Source of the DNA: Rheinheimera sp. A13L
Lineage (GTDB): Bacteria > Pseudomonadota > Gammaproteobacteria > Enterobacterales > Alteromonadaceae
DNA length: 64,000 bases
Reading direction: 5' to 3'
NCBI RefSeq assembly: GCF_000217935.1
Contig: NZ_AFHI01000017.1
Span: forward strand, 1 to 64,000
The position numbers were made by a program, and so were the translations under genes. Shown piece after piece: positions 36,847 to 47,643 of this stretch; position 1 is the first letter of the stretch, and every line of letters starts with the position of its first letter. The notes under the pieces are model-generated. The model saw only the letters and a program-made list of their open reading frames with translations. It was not told where the DNA came from and made no database searches.

Positions 36847-37926
36847 ATGACCACCTATAACTTTTGTGCTGGCCCGGCTATGTTGCCGGTGGAAGTGATG
36901 CAACAGGCACAGGAAGAGTTGATCAACTGGCATGGTCGCGGCTGCTCCATTATGGAGATGAGTCACAGAGGCAAAGATTTTATGCAGGTTGCGGCTCAGG
37001 CAGAGCAGGACCTGCGCGATTTATTGTGCATACCGGCCAACTACAAAGTACTGTTTATGCACGGTGGTGGTCGCGGTCAGTTTTCTGCTGTGCCACTGAA
37101 TTTAGCCAAGACTGGTGTCAGTGCAGATTATATTGTCTCAGGCGTCTGGTCTAAGGCGGCTGTTGAAGAAGCTGAAAAGTTTACTGCCTTAAACCCTCAG
37201 GCGATTCAGTTTAAGCAAGATGGTCTTCGCACTTTAATACCTGCATCCGACTGGCAGTTAAATGATAACGCCAGCTTCGTGCATTTTTGCCCGAACGAAA
37301 CTGTGGATGGCATGGAGTTTATCGACTTACCCAATACCAAAGCGCCTTTAGTGGCTGATCTGTCATCCACTATTTTATCGCGGCATATTGATGTCAGCCG
37401 TTATGGCGTGATTTACGCAGGTGCGCAGAAGAATATTGGGCCTTCAGGCTTAACGCTAGCCATAGTGCGTGAAGACTTGTTACCCGCCAAAGGCAGCAGC
37501 ATTCCGAGCGTTTTAGATTATCGTTTGGCCGCTGACAACGACAGTATGTTTAATACACCTCCTACTTATGCCTGGTATCTGGCTGGTTTAGTCTTCCAGT
37601 GGCTGAAGCGTCAGGGTGGTGTTGAGGCGATGCAGCTACGCAACAGACTCAAAGCCGAAACCTTGTATGGCTATATCGACCAAAGCGATTTTTATCGTAA
37701 CGATGTGGCGCCACAGTTCCGCTCATCAATGAACGTGCCGTTTTTATTGGGTGACGAAGCGCTGAATGATTTATTTGTCAGCAAAGCCGAAACCAATGGT
37801 TTATTAGCGTTAAAAGGCCATCGTATGGTGGGTGGTATGCGCGCCAGTATCTACAACGCCATGCCATTAGAAGGCGTACAAACTTTAGTAACCTTTATGA
37901 AAGAATTTGAGCGGGTGCACGGCTGA
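36847..37926 (+). CDS. serC: Phosphoserine aminotransferase
   Basis: A 359-aa PLP-dependent transaminase of serine (and pyridoxine) biosynthesis. Starts [13 protein letters not shown], has HGGGRGQF, and the PLP-lysine in [13 protein letters not shown] (about residue 198). CAGGAG lies 6 bases before the ATG. Its TGA overlaps the aroA ATG by one base, the common serC-aroA operon. Confidence 0.97.
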   Translation: MTTYNFCAGPAMLPVEVMQQAQEELINWHGRGCSIMEMSHRGKDFMQVAAQAEQDLRDLLCIPANYKVLFMHGGGRGQFSAVPLNLAKTGVSADYIVSGVWSKAAVEEAEKFTALNPQAIQFKQDGLRTLIPASDWQLNDNASFVHFCPNETVDGMEFIDLPNTKAPLVADLSSTILSRHIDVSRYGVIYAGAQKNIGPSGLTLAIVREDLLPAKGSSIPSVLDYRLAADNDSMFNTPPTYAWYLAGLVFQWLKRQGGVEAMQLRNRLKAETLYGYIDQSDFYRNDVAPQFRSSMNVPFLLGDEALNDLFVSKAETNGLLALKGHRMVGGMRASIYNAMPLEGVQTLVTFMKEFERVHG

Positions 37927-39212
37927 TGAAAACTTTAACCTTAGAGCCTATCGCTAAAGTGGAAGGCGTGGTGCATTTACCTGGTTCAAAAAGTATTTCC
38001 AACCGTGCTTTATTACTGGCCGCTTTAGCCAAAGGCACAACCCGTATCACCAATTTGCTCGATAGCGACGACGTCAGCCATATGCTCAATGCTTTAACAG
38101 CGCTTGGCGTACAGTTTTCATTATCTGCGGATAAAACAGTGTGCGAGATCACTGGTGTAGCGGGCGTATTTCAGCATAAAGAACCTCTTGAGCTGTTTTT
38201 AGGTAATGCTGGTACAGCGATGCGCCCCTTAACTGCAGCTTTGGCTGTATCCAATGTCGATGTCACCCTAACAGGTGAGCCACGGATGTACGAACGTCCT
38301 ATTGGTCATCTGGTAGATGCCTTGCTGCAATGGAATGCCGATATTGAGTATCTGCAACACAAAGACTATCCGCCACTGCGTATTCGCGGTAAAGCGCTGG
38401 CTGGTGGAAAAATCAGTATTGATGGTTCTGTCTCCAGTCAGTTTTTAACTGCAGTGTTGATGGCGGCACCTTTATTGTCGGGTGATAGTGAAATTATCAT
38501 TAGCGGCGAACTGGTGTCTAAACCTTATATTGATATTACGCTGGCCTTGATGGCGCGCTTTGGCGTCTCTGTGGAGAACCAGAACTATCAAAGTTTTGTA
38601 GTTAAAGGCAATCAGCAGTATCAGTCACCAGGTGATTTTCTGGTGGAAGGAGATGCGTCTTCTGCGTCTTATTTCCTTGCAGCTGCGGCTATTAAAGGCG
38701 GTACGATAAAAGTCACAGGTATTGGCAAAAATGCAGTGCAGGGTGATATTCACTTTGCCGATGCTTTAGAAGCCATGGGAGCGACAGTAGACTGGGGGTA
38801 TGATTATATCTCGGTCACGCGTAACCAGCTAAAAGGCATAGACCGTGATTACAACGCTATTCCTGACGCTGCTATGACCATTGCAACTACGGCTTTGTTC
38901 GCTGAAGGGCCAACGGCTATCCGCAATGTCTACAACTGGCGCGTCAAGGAAACAGACCGCTTGGCGGCTATGGCGACTGAACTGCGTAAAGTAGGTGCTG
39001 AAGTAGAAGAAGGTGAAGATTACATTTTAATCACTCCACCAACGACACTGAAACATGCCAGCATAGCGACTTACAACGATCACCGTATGGCTATGTGTTT
39101 CTCTTTGGTTGCATTAAGTAACACTGCGGTAACCATTGAAGACCCGGATTGTACCCGTAAAACATTTCCTCAATACTTTGAAGTGTTTAGCACACTCAGC
39201 ACTTTAGCTTGA
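37926..39212 (+). CDS. aroA: EPSP synthase (3-phosphoshikimate 1-carboxyvinyltransferase)
   Basis: A 428-aa AroA of the shikimate pathway. Signatures: [18 protein letters not shown] near the N-terminus, [11 protein letters not shown] (PEP-binding, class I glyphosate-sensitive type), [18 protein letters not shown] and the C-terminal [13 protein letters not shown]. Translationally coupled to serC. Confidence 0.98.
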   Translation: MKTLTLEPIAKVEGVVHLPGSKSISNRALLLAALAKGTTRITNLLDSDDVSHMLNALTALGVQFSLSADKTVCEITGVAGVFQHKEPLELFLGNAGTAMRPLTAALAVSNVDVTLTGEPRMYERPIGHLVDALLQWNADIEYLQHKDYPPLRIRGKALAGGKISIDGSVSSQFLTAVLMAAPLLSGDSEIIISGELVSKPYIDITLALMARFGVSVENQNYQSFVVKGNQQYQSPGDFLVEGDASSASYFLAAAAIKGGTIKVTGIGKNAVQGDIHFADALEAMGATVDWGYDYISVTRNQLKGIDRDYNAIPDAAMTIATTALFAEGPTAIRNVYNWRVKETDRLAAMATELRKVGAEVEEGEDYILITPPTTLKHASIATYNDHRMAMCFSLVALSNTAVTIEDPDCTRKTFPQYFEVFSTLSTLA

Positions 39213-39282
39213 GAAATAACGCGTAACCTAACTGGTTACGCGATCCCCTTGATTAAACCGCGCTTTTTGTCATTTATTTCTG

Positions 39283-39288
39283 TATAAT
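39283..39288 (+). promoter_or_regulatory. Putative -10 element of cmk
   Basis: A perfect TATAAT 39 bp before the cmk start codon; no matching -35. The preceding hairpin GCGTAACC/GGTTACGC (39220-39240) may terminate serC-aroA, but its T-run is poor. Confidence 0.45.
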
Positions 39289-39327
39289 GCCGCATCTTTT
39301 TGTGTGTTCGACTGTTTTGGAGGCAGA

Positions 39328-40008
39328 ATGCAACAAGCGCCGGTAATTACCATTGATGGACCAGGTGGCTCAGGGAAAGGCACTATTTGCCGTTTAGTTT
39401 CCCAAAAACTGGGCTGGCATCTGCTGGATAGCGGAGCGATTTATCGTGTTTTAGCTTTGGCTGCTATCCATCATCAAATAGACTCTTCCGACGAAGAAGC
39501 ATTACAACCTCTGGCTGCTCACCTTGACGTACAGTTTACTTGTGACGAGCAAGGTAATACCCGAATTACGCTCGAAGGTGAAAATGTGACTCATACTATA
39601 CGTACTGAAGAAGTAGGTTCAGTGGCATCCAAGATTGCCTCTTTACCTCGGGTACGTGAAGCGTTGTTACGTCGTCAACGTGCCTTTAAAGAGGCGCCGG
39701 GCTTAGTGGCTGATGGCCGTGATATGGGAACTGTAGTATTCCCACAGGCAGAAGTTAAAATCTTTTTAACAGCCGATGCGTCAGAGCGCGCCAGACGGCG
39801 TTATTTAGAGTTGAAAGAAAAGGGCCATGATGTTAACATCGGCGACCTTTTGAGCGAAATACAGGCCCGTGACGAACGGGATATGAATCGCGCCGTAGCG
39901 CCATTAAAGCCTGCAGACGATGCATACATGCTGGATTCGACCAATAAATCCATTGAACAAGTGTTGGACGAGGTTCTCAACGTCTGTAAAAAGTTGAACC
40001 AGGCCTAG
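39328..40008 (+). CDS. cmk: Cytidylate kinase
   Basis: A 226-aa CMP/dCMP kinase. The P-loop GPGGSGKGT is at about residues 11-19, then [12 protein letters not shown] and the nucleotide-binding [15 protein letters not shown]. The ATG at 39328 is preceded by an ideal GGAGG; a GTG eight codons upstream gives an unconserved extension. Upstream of rpsA, as in E. coli. Confidence 0.97.
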   Translation: MQQAPVITIDGPGGSGKGTICRLVSQKLGWHLLDSGAIYRVLALAAIHHQIDSSDEEALQPLAAHLDVQFTCDEQGNTRITLEGENVTHTIRTEEVGSVASKIASLPRVREALLRRQRAFKEAPGLVADGRDMGTVVFPQAEVKIFLTADASERARRRYLELKEKGHDVNIGDLLSEIQARDERDMNRAVAPLKPADDAYMLDSTNKSIEQVLDEVLNVCKKLNQA

Positions 40009-40025
40009 ACCTTCACGTTGGACAG

Positions 40026-40090
40026 CTTGTCGCAAGGAAGATGACAAGTTAACTTAGCAACCCCATGACACAGGACTGTGCGTGGAGCAC
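40026..40090 (+). promoter_or_regulatory. rpsA leader with GGA-loop hairpins (S1 autoregulation)
   Basis: CTTGTC/GACAAG (40026-40048) presents AAGGAAG in its loop. CACA/TGTG (40069-40080, loop GGAC) and GTGC/GCAC (40078-40090, loop GTGGA) are alternative, mutually exclusive small hairpins also displaying GGA. In E. coli the rpsA leader folds into hairpins with GGA loops and lacks a proper Shine-Dalgarno, allowing S1 to repress its own translation; here too no strong Shine-Dalgarno precedes the start. Confidence 0.65.
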
Positions 40091-40109
40091 TTAAACTGAA
40101 AAAGTGAAT

Positions 40110-41786
40110 ATGACTGAAAATTTTGCACTACTGTTTGAGGAAAGCCTCAAGACTATCGAAACTCGCCCTGGTTCTATCGTTAAAGGAACCATCGTTGCTA
40201 TCCATAAAGACGTAGTACTGGTTGACGCCGGTCTGAAATCTGAAGCAGCAATCCCGGTTGAACAATTCAAAAACCTGGCTGGCGAGATTGAAGTGAGCGT
40301 TGGTGACATCATCGACGTAGCTCTGGACGCGGTAGAAGACGGTTTCGGTGAAACCTTATTATCTCGCGAAAAAGCTAAACGCCATGAATCCTGGGTTCGC
40401 CTGGAAAAAGCTTGTGAAGATAAAGTTACTGTTATCGGTATCATCACTGGCAAAGTTAAAGGCGGTTTCACTGTCGAAGTGGATGGTATCCGTGCATTCC
40501 TGCCTGGTTCATTAGTTGACGTGCGTCCGGTACGTGACACATTACACTTAGAACACAAAGAACTTGAGTTCAAAGTAATCAAATTGGATCAGAAGCGTAA
40601 CAACGTGGTTGTATCACGTCGTGCTGTGATCGAATCTGAAAGCAGTGCTGAGCGCGATACACTGTTACAAAACTTAGAAGAAGGCATGGAAGTTAAAGGT
40701 ATCGTTAAGAACCTGACTGACTACGGTGCATTCGTAGATTTAGGTGGCGTAGACGGTTTACTGCACATCACTGACATGGCTTGGAAACGTGTTAAACACC
40801 CAAGCGAAATCGTCAATGTTGGCGACGAAATCCCAGTTAAGGTTCTGAAGTTTGACCGTGAGAAACAACGTGTTTCTTTAGGTCTGAAGCAAATGGGTGA
40901 AGATCCATGGGCCGCTATCGCTTCACGTTACCCAGAAGGTGCTCGCATCACTGGTCGCGTAACTAACCTGACTGATTACGGCTGCTTCGTAGAAATCGAA
41001 GAAGGCGTTGAAGGTTTAGTACACGTTTCAGAAATGGACTGGACTAACAAAAACATCCACCCATCTAAAGTTGTTAACTTAGGTGACTCAGTGGAAGTTA
41101 TGGTTCTGGAAATCGACGAAGAACGTCGTCGTATTTCTTTAGGTCTGAAACAATGTAAAGCCAACCCATGGGAAGAGTTCGCGAAGGGCTTCAACAAGGG
41201 TGACCGCGTATCTGGTAAGATCAAGTCAATCACTGACTTCGGTATCTTCATCGGTTTAGACGGTGGCATCGACGGTTTAGTACACCTGTCAGACATCAGC
41301 TGGAATTCAACTGGCGAAGACGCTGTACGTGAATTCAAGAAAGGCGACGAAGTACACGCAGTTGTGTTACAAGTTGACCCAGAGCGCGAGCGTATCTCTT
41401 TAGGCATCAAGCAATTAGACGAAGACCCGTTCAACGGCTACCTTGCTGATAACAAAAAAGGTGCTATCGTTAAAGGCAACGTAACTGCAGTTGACGCGAA
41501 AGGCGCCACTGTAATGCTGGAAGGTGGTGTTGAAGGTTACGTTCGCGTATCTGACATCGCTCGTGAGCGTATCGAAGACGCTACTACAGTATTAAAAGTT
41601 GGTGAAGAAGTAGAAGCTCGCCTGATGGGTGTTGACCGCAAAAACCGCGTAATCAGCCTGTCAATCAAAGCGAAATTCGAAGCTGAAGAAAAAGAAGCTA
41701 TGGACACTATCAAAAAGCAGGATGATACTGATTTTGGTGGTAACGCTATGGCCGAAGCATTCAAAGCTGCTCAAAAAGCTGACTAA
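40110..41786 (+). CDS. rpsA: 30S ribosomal protein S1
   Basis: A 558-aa S1 protein with six S1/OB-fold repeats, each containing variants of 'G.V.....G.FV.......G..H.S' (for example [24 protein letters not shown]). It unfolds mRNAs and docks them on the 30S subunit. The second ATG ([12 protein letters not shown]) matches the E. coli start; two codons upstream a GTG-ATG reading is less likely. Codon usage looks strongly biased, as expected for a highly expressed gene. Confidence 0.98.
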   Translation: MTENFALLFEESLKTIETRPGSIVKGTIVAIHKDVVLVDAGLKSEAAIPVEQFKNLAGEIEVSVGDIIDVALDAVEDGFGETLLSREKAKRHESWVRLEKACEDKVTVIGIITGKVKGGFTVEVDGIRAFLPGSLVDVRPVRDTLHLEHKELEFKVIKLDQKRNNVVVSRRAVIESESSAERDTLLQNLEEGMEVKGIVKNLTDYGAFVDLGGVDGLLHITDMAWKRVKHPSEIVNVGDEIPVKVLKFDREKQRVSLGLKQMGEDPWAAIASRYPEGARITGRVTNLTDYGCFVEIEEGVEGLVHVSEMDWTNKNIHPSKVVNLGDSVEVMVLEIDEERRRISLGLKQCKANPWEEFAKGFNKGDRVSGKIKSITDFGIFIGLDGGIDGLVHLSDISWNSTGEDAVREFKKGDEVHAVVLQVDPERERISLGIKQLDEDPFNGYLADNKKGAIVKGNVTAVDAKGATVMLEGGVEGYVRVSDIARERIEDATTVLKVGEEVEARLMGVDRKNRVISLSIKAKFEAEEKEAMDTIKKQDDTDFGGNAMAEAFKAAQKAD

Positions 41787-41801
41787 TTGATGCTTGTATA
41801 G

Positions 41802-41828
41802 AAGGACTGGAGCATAAGCTCCGGTCCT
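41802..41828 (+). terminator. Terminator after rpsA
   Basis: AAGGACTGGAGC / GCTCCGGTCCTT with loop ATAA, one mismatch, 15 bases after the rpsA stop. Confidence 0.8.
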
Positions 41829-41855
41829 TCATTCTACTGATACAGCGGAGGGTCC

Positions 41856-42140
41856 ATGACCAAATCTGAATTGATCGAAAAACTGTCTACTGATTTTTCT
41901 CATGTCCAGGTGAAAGACATCGAATCTTCAGTCAAAGAAATTCTGGAACAAATGGCCACCTCACTGGCGAATAACGAGCGTATCGAAATTCGTGGTTTTG
42001 GTAGTTTTTCTCTGCATTACCGCGCACCTCGTGTAGGTCGCAATCCAAAAACCGGCGATAAAGTGGAATTAGATGGCAAATACGTGCCTCATTTCAAACC
42101 GGGTAAAGAATTACGTGACCGGGTGAAAACTAACACCTGA
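41856..42140 (+). CDS. ihfB: Integration host factor beta subunit
   Basis: A 94-aa IHF-beta/HU-family DNA-bending protein. Has [15 protein letters not shown] and the arm region [14 protein letters not shown] with the intercalating Pro, ending [11 protein letters not shown]. It bends DNA as a heterodimer with IHF-alpha. GGAGG precedes the ATG. The rpsA-ihfB-lapA-lapB-pyrF order is the same as in E. coli. Confidence 0.97.
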   Translation: MTKSELIEKLSTDFSHVQVKDIESSVKEILEQMATSLANNERIEIRGFGSFSLHYRAPRVGRNPKTGDKVELDGKYVPHFKPGKELRDRVKTNT

Positions 42141-42175
42141 TCTCTTTTCAGCTAAAAAACGGGGTTGACGGAGTT

Positions 42176-42418
42176 TTGACCAGATTTTTTTATGTTGTCT
42201 TTATTATTGCCCTGATTACATTCGGGCTTATTCTGGGTTCCCTCAATCAGCAAATTGCTGAATTTAATTATCTTATTGCAAAAACAGAACTCAGAGTGGT
42301 GGACATTGCCGCTCTGTTTTTAGTTGCTGGTTTTCTGCTTGGCCTGAGTGTGTCTATGGCCTTTATCCTGAAGGCAAAAACCAAAGGTTGGTTTGCTAAA
42401 TCTTCTGATAAAACCTGA
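42176..42418 (+). CDS. lapA: Lipopolysaccharide assembly protein LapA
   Basis: An 80-aa membrane protein with two hydrophobic helices (about 4-22 and 43-66) and a short basic C-terminus, matching the LapA (YciS) family. It starts at TTG with GGAG four to five bases upstream; no ATG is available. Five bases separate it from lapB, with which it works in controlling LpxC turnover. Confidence 0.88.
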   Translation: MTRFFYVVFIIALITFGLILGSLNQQIAEFNYLIAKTELRVVDIAALFLVAGFLLGLSVSMAFILKAKTKGWFAKSSDKT

Positions 42419-42423
42419 TCCCT

Positions 42424-43554
42424 ATGCTGGAACTGTTATTTCTGTTGCTTCCTGTCGCCGCCGCTTATGGCTGGTTTATGGGGCGAAACAGCGAAAAACA
42501 AAAAGAGCTTAAGGGCAGGGCTTCTGTCACTAAAAACTTATCCTCTGGTTTAAATTTCCTGCTGACTGATCAGGAAGACAAAGCTATTGAGCAATTACTG
42601 CAATTGCTTGATGTTGAAGCCGCTACTATTGATACCTATCTGGCATTAGCCAACCTGTTCCGTCGCCGTGGTGACTGGGATAAAGCCATTCGTATTCATG
42701 AAAAATTACATCAGTTAAAACTGCCAAAACAACAGGCACAAAAAATACAATTTGAGCTGGCCAAAGATTACTTCAGCGCCGGTTTATACGACAGGGCTGA
42801 ACCTTTACTCAGTGCTCTGGTTCAGGCTGAAAGCATTCGCGAAGCTGTTTTAAAACAACTCTTTAGTTTATTTACTGCGACTCACGAATGGCAAAAAGCC
42901 ATGGATTTCCGTGCAGTGGTAGAACAAACGGATTCCCGGTCACTTCGTATTGGTGTGGCAAATTTCAGTTGTGAAGCCTGGCGTAAAGAACCTGCGGCAA
43001 GTGATGCGTATCGGCAGTTGATCCAACGTTATCCAATCTCCTTGCGGCCCAAATACGAACTGGCAAAAAAACTCATTGCAGAAGAAGAGTTTACCGAAGC
43101 ACGTGAGCTGTTGCTGGCCATATTGCAACAAAGACCTCAATGGGCTGCTGAGCTATTACCTTTAGTGCAACAAACGACACCGGAGCCAGCAGCGTGGCAA
43201 ACACTTCTGACGGAACTGAGTCGCAAGCATAAAAACATTAGCGCTACCGCTGAGTTGGCACAGTTTTATGCGGATGATCAGAACCTGCTGCAGGCAGAGA
43301 ATTTACTGACTGATAAGCTCAGACAGCAGCCGAATATCCGCTTATTTTTAAAATTTATTCAAATTAGACGATTACAAAACCCATCTGAGCCACATTTGGC
43401 TGAAATAGAACAAATGGTCCAGGCTTATCTGGATACTAAGGTGCTGTATCATTGCCGCAATTGTGGTTTTAAAACCAAACAACCTTATTGGCTTTGTCCG
43501 TCTTGCCAGCAGTGGGAAACGGTAGAACCAATGACCGGCATAGACGGTCGCTGA
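42424..43554 (+). CDS. lapB: Lipopolysaccharide assembly protein LapB
   Basis: A 376-aa protein with an N-terminal membrane anchor (about 1-18), a series of TPR helices and a C-terminal rubredoxin-like zinc ribbon with CRNCG and CPSCQ. In E. coli LapB (YciM) brings LpxC to FtsH and so sets the rate of lipid A synthesis. E. coli LapB is about 389 aa, so the length is normal. Confidence 0.94.
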   Translation: MLELLFLLLPVAAAYGWFMGRNSEKQKELKGRASVTKNLSSGLNFLLTDQEDKAIEQLLQLLDVEAATIDTYLALANLFRRRGDWDKAIRIHEKLHQLKLPKQQAQKIQFELAKDYFSAGLYDRAEPLLSALVQAESIREAVLKQLFSLFTATHEWQKAMDFRAVVEQTDSRSLRIGVANFSCEAWRKEPAASDAYRQLIQRYPISLRPKYELAKKLIAEEEFTEARELLLAILQQRPQWAAELLPLVQQTTPEPAAWQTLLTELSRKHKNISATAELAQFYADDQNLLQAENLLTDKLRQQPNIRLFLKFIQIRRLQNPSEPHLAEIEQMVQAYLDTKVLYHCRNCGFKTKQPYWLCPSCQQWETVEPMTGIDGR

Positions 43555-43575
43555 TCTTACAATAAAGAGAATTCC

Positions 43576-44283
43576 ATGAATAACACCAGTCCTATAGTGG
43601 TCGCCTTAGACTTTGAGCAAAAATCCGCAGCACTGAATTTAGTCAGCCAACTTGATCCGGCTTTGTGTCGCTTAAAAGTAGGCAAAGAGATGTTTACTCA
43701 CTTTGGTCCTGACTTTGTCAAAGAGCTGCATCAGCGTAAATTTGATGTGTTTTTAGACCTTAAATTTCACGATATTCCAAATACTGTGGCTAAAGCGGTG
43801 AAAGCGTCAGCAGATTTAGGCGTGTGGATGGTAAATGTGCATGCCTCTGGCGGCAGCCGTATGATGATTGCAGCCCGTGAAGCTTTGGAGAGCTTTGGCA
43901 AAGAAAAGCCTCTGTTGATTGCTGTGACTGTATTAACCAGCATGGAGCAAAGTGATTTAACGGAACTGGGTATCAATTTAACGCCACAACAGCAGGTAGT
44001 CAGGCTGGCAGGGCTGGCTGATAAGTCAGGTCTGGATGGAGTGGTTTGTTCTGCACAAGAAGCAGTTGAATTAAAACAGCAATTTGGTCTGGAATTTTGT
44101 CTGGTCACACCAGGTATTCGACCATCATTTGCTGCAGCTGATGATCAAAAAAGGGTAATGACACCTGCTGAAGCTGTAAAGGCTGGTGTAGACTATATGG
44201 TGATAGGGCGCCCAATTACCAAAGCTGCCGATCCGTTATCCGCGTTACAGCAAATTTATCGGGAGATTTACCCCGCGCATTAA
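43576..44283 (+). CDS. pyrF: Orotidine 5'-phosphate decarboxylase
   Basis: A 235-aa OMP decarboxylase, last step of UMP synthesis. Catalytic cluster [12 protein letters not shown] (about residues 60-71) contains the Lys and Asp residues of the Asp-Lys-Asp array, with VVALDFE near the N-terminus and PGIRP and VIGRPIT at the phosphate-binding end. AAAGAG precedes the ATG, 21 bp after lapB. Confidence 0.97.
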   Translation: MNNTSPIVVALDFEQKSAALNLVSQLDPALCRLKVGKEMFTHFGPDFVKELHQRKFDVFLDLKFHDIPNTVAKAVKASADLGVWMVNVHASGGSRMMIAAREALESFGKEKPLLIAVTVLTSMEQSDLTELGINLTPQQQVVRLAGLADKSGLDGVVCSAQEAVELKQQFGLEFCLVTPGIRPSFAAADDQKRVMTPAEAVKAGVDYMVIGRPITKAADPLSALQQIYREIYPAH

Positions 44284-44301
44284 GAAAAAAGGAGCTTTTG
44301 T

Positions 44302-46023
44302 TTGGATGCAGTGAATTTAACAATCCTGGTTGCAGGGGCTCTGTTTTTCTCCAGTATAGTTGCCACACTGATCTCGGCGCGCTTAGGCGCGCCTTTATTA
44401 TTGATTTTCCTTGTGATCGGTATGTTGGCTGGTGAAGACGGATTGCTGGGTATCAAATTTGGCGATCCGGATATCGCGTTACTAATTGGCTCCATCGCCC
44501 TTGTTATTATCCTGTTTGACGGCGGAATGCGTACGCATCCAGACAGAGTACGTGTGGTTTTGGCTCCTTCAGCCGTATTAGCTACTCTAGGCGTAGTGCT
44601 GACCTGCGGAATTCTGGGTGTTGCAGCTTCTTATTTGTTTGATTTAACCTTGCTCGAAGGCCTGTTGTTAGGCGCTATATTAAGCTCGACAGACGCGGCG
44701 GCCGTATTTTCTATCTTCCAGTCTGCCGGTTTAAATATTAAAGAGCGGGTGGCATCAACACTGGAAATAGAGTCGGGTAGCAACGATCCTATGGCAGTAA
44801 TGCTGACTTTTACTCTGGTTGGCGTTTTAGCAGGCCACAGTGAACTGAATTGGTCTTTATCCACAGTGTTCTTTCAGCAGGCCATAGTAGGCGCGGCCGT
44901 GGGCTATGGAGCAGGGCGCTTCTTTGTTTTGTTGTGCCGAAAACTGCCATTAAGCGCTGCTTTTTTCCCTTTACTGGCCGTCTCTTACGCTTTGCTGATT
45001 TTTGGTTTAACCAACCAGTTTGGCGGCAGTGGTTTTCTGGCTGTGTATCTGATGGGCTTTTTAATAGGCAATGCCCGTTTACCACAAATTCAGCAAATAT
45101 TGCGTATGCACGACGGTTTAGCCTGGCTTAGTCAAATCATTATGTTTCTGATGCTTGGCTTACTGGTAACGCCAAGCAAACTGATGGAACACGCCATTCC
45201 GGCTTTACTACTGGCATTGGTGATGATTTTTATCGCCCGGCCAATAGCTGTGTTTTTAAGCCTGGTGCCTTTTCATTTTCCAAAGAAAGACCAGTTGTTT
45301 ATCAGTTGGGTAGGTCTTCGTGGCGCTGTGCCTATTATTCTGGCTTTATTCCCATGGCTGGCAGGAGTACCGAACAAAGACTTGTACTTTAACGTGGCGT
45401 TTTTCGTGGTGATTGTATCGTTACTTATTCAAGGCTGGTCTATAGCGCCGGTAGCACGTTGGCTGAAGCTTGAGGTACCACCAGAACCAGGTCCGGATCA
45501 CTCCATGACGCTCGACAGTGTAGACAGCAACGATCTGCTACAAGTGCTGTCCTTTAAAGTGGGTAAAGGTTCACCTATTATAGACAGTGACTGGCAACAA
45601 CTGAATATGTCGCCTGATGTCAGCTATTTAGGTGTACTACGCAAAGGTGAATGGCTTAACGCTGAGCGAAGTCCAAGCTTCCAGCTCAATGATATGCTGT
45701 TGGTTTTGAGCAAAGCCAAAGACGTAAAAGCGGTCAGTGACAAAGTGTCCACCAGTGCAGAGCAAACCACCTTGGATAAATTGGACTTCTTTGGAGACTT
45801 TATACTCAACGGTGAAATTACCTTAAAAGAGCTGGATGCGTTTTATAGTATTCAATTCGCAGATCACCAGGACCCAACACAGACATTGTCAGAATATATC
45901 TCAGAGAAGTTTCACAGACGTGTCGTGGTTGGTGATCAGGTTCAGCTGGATCAATTGGTCCTGACCGTACGACAAATCGACGAGCAGGACCAAATATTAC
46001 AAGTGGGTATTAAGTCAGCCTGA
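44302..46023 (+). CDS. nhaP2: K+/H+ antiporter, NhaP2/CvrA-like
   Basis: A 573-aa inner-membrane cation/proton antiporter of the CPA1 family. About twelve membrane helices fill residues 5-395, with the conserved acidic helix LSSTDAAAVFSI and SWVGLRGAVPIILALFP. The soluble C-terminus has a TrkA_C-like domain (about 410-485) and a CorC/HlyC-like end, as in E. coli CvrA. It probably extrudes K+ in exchange for H+; Na+ is possible. Starts at TTG with GGAG upstream. Confidence 0.9.
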   Translation: MDAVNLTILVAGALFFSSIVATLISARLGAPLLLIFLVIGMLAGEDGLLGIKFGDPDIALLIGSIALVIILFDGGMRTHPDRVRVVLAPSAVLATLGVVLTCGILGVAASYLFDLTLLEGLLLGAILSSTDAAAVFSIFQSAGLNIKERVASTLEIESGSNDPMAVMLTFTLVGVLAGHSELNWSLSTVFFQQAIVGAAVGYGAGRFFVLLCRKLPLSAAFFPLLAVSYALLIFGLTNQFGGSGFLAVYLMGFLIGNARLPQIQQILRMHDGLAWLSQIIMFLMLGLLVTPSKLMEHAIPALLLALVMIFIARPIAVFLSLVPFHFPKKDQLFISWVGLRGAVPIILALFPWLAGVPNKDLYFNVAFFVVIVSLLIQGWSIAPVARWLKLEVPPEPGPDHSMTLDSVDSNDLLQVLSFKVGKGSPIIDSDWQQLNMSPDVSYLGVLRKGEWLNAERSPSFQLNDMLLVLSKAKDVKAVSDKVSTSAEQTTLDKLDFFGDFILNGEITLKELDAFYSIQFADHQDPTQTLSEYISEKFHRRVVVGDQVQLDQLVLTVRQIDEQDQILQVGIKSA

Positions 46024-46051
46024 AAACTGACTTTATCTATGTTAGAACAAA

Positions 46052-46588
46052 TTACTCATCTTTATATACGCGGACTTTTACCTGACCGCTGGTGTCTGTG
46101 ATCTTGTTGCAGCGATGAACCCGAAGGTTTGAACCTGTTCTTTCTTGTTGCATTCTGCAGGAAACAAATTGTGCCTGGGAGCCGTATTTAGCTTTGTATT
46201 CTTCAGTTTTCTGCTCGACCGCTTTTTTCTGCTCAGCAGTCAGATTTGCTGTTAAGGCTTCATAGTTGCTTTTCCACTTGGTTTCACGTTGTTCTAAAGC
46301 TACCCCAAGCCAAACCAAACCTTCAAAAACATTCTCATCTGTACCCAGTCCATCTATCAAATAGCTTCCAACGATGTTCTGAGCGTATTTATCGCCGTAT
46401 TTTGCATACTTCAACAGGGTAGGAAAAGCTTCGGCGTATTCACGCACTTTCACGTGGTGAAGCGCTTTGTGAAGTTCTGTCTCGTACTCAGTACCTGAGA
46501 TATTGATCACATCAGAGCTTGATGCAGCAGCATAAGACGAACTAAAAGCTAGTGTCGCGGATAAAAATGCGTAAATTACTGGTTTCAT
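46052..46588 (-). CDS. Exported Sel1-like small protein of unknown function
   Basis: A 178-aa protein with a signal peptide cleaved around AAA (residues 20-22). The middle (about 50-100: AFPTLLKYAKYGDKYAQNIVGSYLIDGLG...GLVWLGVALEQ) resembles one to two Sel1/TPR-type repeats, followed by a Lys/Glu-rich helix and a C-terminal part with two Cys that could form a disulfide. No named function. First of three neighbouring small exported proteins on the minus strand, each with its own intergenic region. Confidence 0.75.
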   Translation of the reverse strand: MKPVIYAFLSATLAFSSSYAAASSSDVINISGTEYETELHKALHHVKVREYAEAFPTLLKYAKYGDKYAQNIVGSYLIDGLGTDENVFEGLVWLGVALEQRETKWKSNYEALTANLTAEQKKAVEQKTEEYKAKYGSQAQFVSCRMQQERTGSNLRVHRCNKITDTSGQVKVRVYKDE

Positions 46589-46856
46589 GATTCACTTCCT
46601 TATTGATAACTGAGGTTTATCATAGAGCAGATAAAAACAGACTTCCGCAATATTTTATGACAAATTGTAAACAATTATGTATTGCTGTTAACCACCTGAC
46701 AGTTTACCTACAGGTAACTACAATTGACAGACTAAAAAAACAGACTACAGAACAGTGATGTTGTCGCATCATCCCAATAGTTGATTTCACCTAATTGTCT
46801 TTTAGCATCATGAGCTTAGTGTCGAAAGTCCCTTTTATTGAAAGAAAAATCAATAG
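46589..46856. other. AT-rich intergenic region
   Basis: Separates two small exported-protein genes. It contains a weak hairpin AGTTTACC/GGTAACT (about 46700-46718). I see no gene or named RNA. Confidence 0.4.
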
Positions 46857-47372
46857 CTATTTTTTTGGAATGGTATAGGTTTTTGAGAAAGAACTGGGCT
46901 TATCCTTACGAGGTGTGCCCTGAAATCGAGGTATAAACTTAAAGTGCTGCAAACGAATACCTGTATGAACGAATAGATCTCTGGGCGGACGAACTGCAGA
47001 AATAGCCTGAGCTACGACCGTGGGTAACTGTTGTTCAAATTCCTTACCCATAGTGCAGGAAAAAACCTGTAAATTAAGTAACTTTCTTTTCACCACATCA
47101 TGATTAAAGCTCACAGTACAAGACTTTCCTCTGTGGTATTCATACAGCCGTACACGACGATGGATTTCATTTTGAAGAGAAGTGTTATAGACCTGCATAG
47201 CGTTAAAGTTTTTGGCCTCAACAGATTTCTTGTCTGGATTAGCCTGATGTTCATAAAGCTTTTTAGAAACTGGTTTATTGGGTTCAACAACGTAGTGTTG
47301 AGCGAATAACTGAAAGGTCGACAAAGCAATAAAAAATAGGAGTGAGCGATACACGTCTAGAGTTCCTTTCAT
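46857..47372 (-). CDS. Exported protein with TolA-like C-terminal domain
   Basis: From the ATG at 47372 it is 171 aa with a signal peptide (about 1-23, LLFFIALSTFQLFA). The C-terminal half carries the pattern SCTVSFNHDVVKRKLLNLQVFSCTM...LPTVVAQAISAVRPPRDLF...LQHFKFIPRF, which resembles the TolA/TonB-type C-terminal domain: two Cys, an 'A...A....P.P' helix and a final strand. It lacks TolA's membrane anchor and long helical arm and is not near tol genes. A longer in-frame start 67 codons upstream is AT-rich and implausible. Function unknown; the domain call is by eye. Confidence 0.6.
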   Translation of the reverse strand: MKGTLDVYRSLLFFIALSTFQLFAQHYVVEPNKPVSKKLYEHQANPDKKSVEAKNFNAMQVYNTSLQNEIHRRVRLYEYHRGKSCTVSFNHDVVKRKLLNLQVFSCTMGKEFEQQLPTVVAQAISAVRPPRDLFVHTGIRLQHFKFIPRFQGTPRKDKPSSFSKTYTIPKK

Positions 47373-47643
47373 TGATACATGCATCACCAATTTACAATCT
47401 AAGGCAATAGCAGTGCAACACGAGTTTGAAGTCTGCAAAGTACTTAATATACTAAATTTAACATAATAATAATTATGCGCCACTTGAAATAATGGAAGTG
47501 GAGTGGATATATCTATATTTATCAATAATATACCTCGATCTTGCACAATGATTGTTCTGCTGCTGATATGCAATTACTTCCGATATAAACCTTTATTTGC
47601 AGCTTTAAACTCGTTAATTAGAACAGGTCCCTAAACTAAACAG

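Noticed and set aside
40091-40582. 163-aa antisense reading frame inside rpsA, and others further along the gene
   Set aside because: Codon bias of rpsA keeps the opposite strand open; products are Ser/Thr/Arg-rich and meaningless.
47373-47573. 67-residue N-terminal extension of the TolA-like exported protein
   Set aside because: It would bury the signal peptide inside the protein, and the added sequence is AT-rich and unlike coding DNA.
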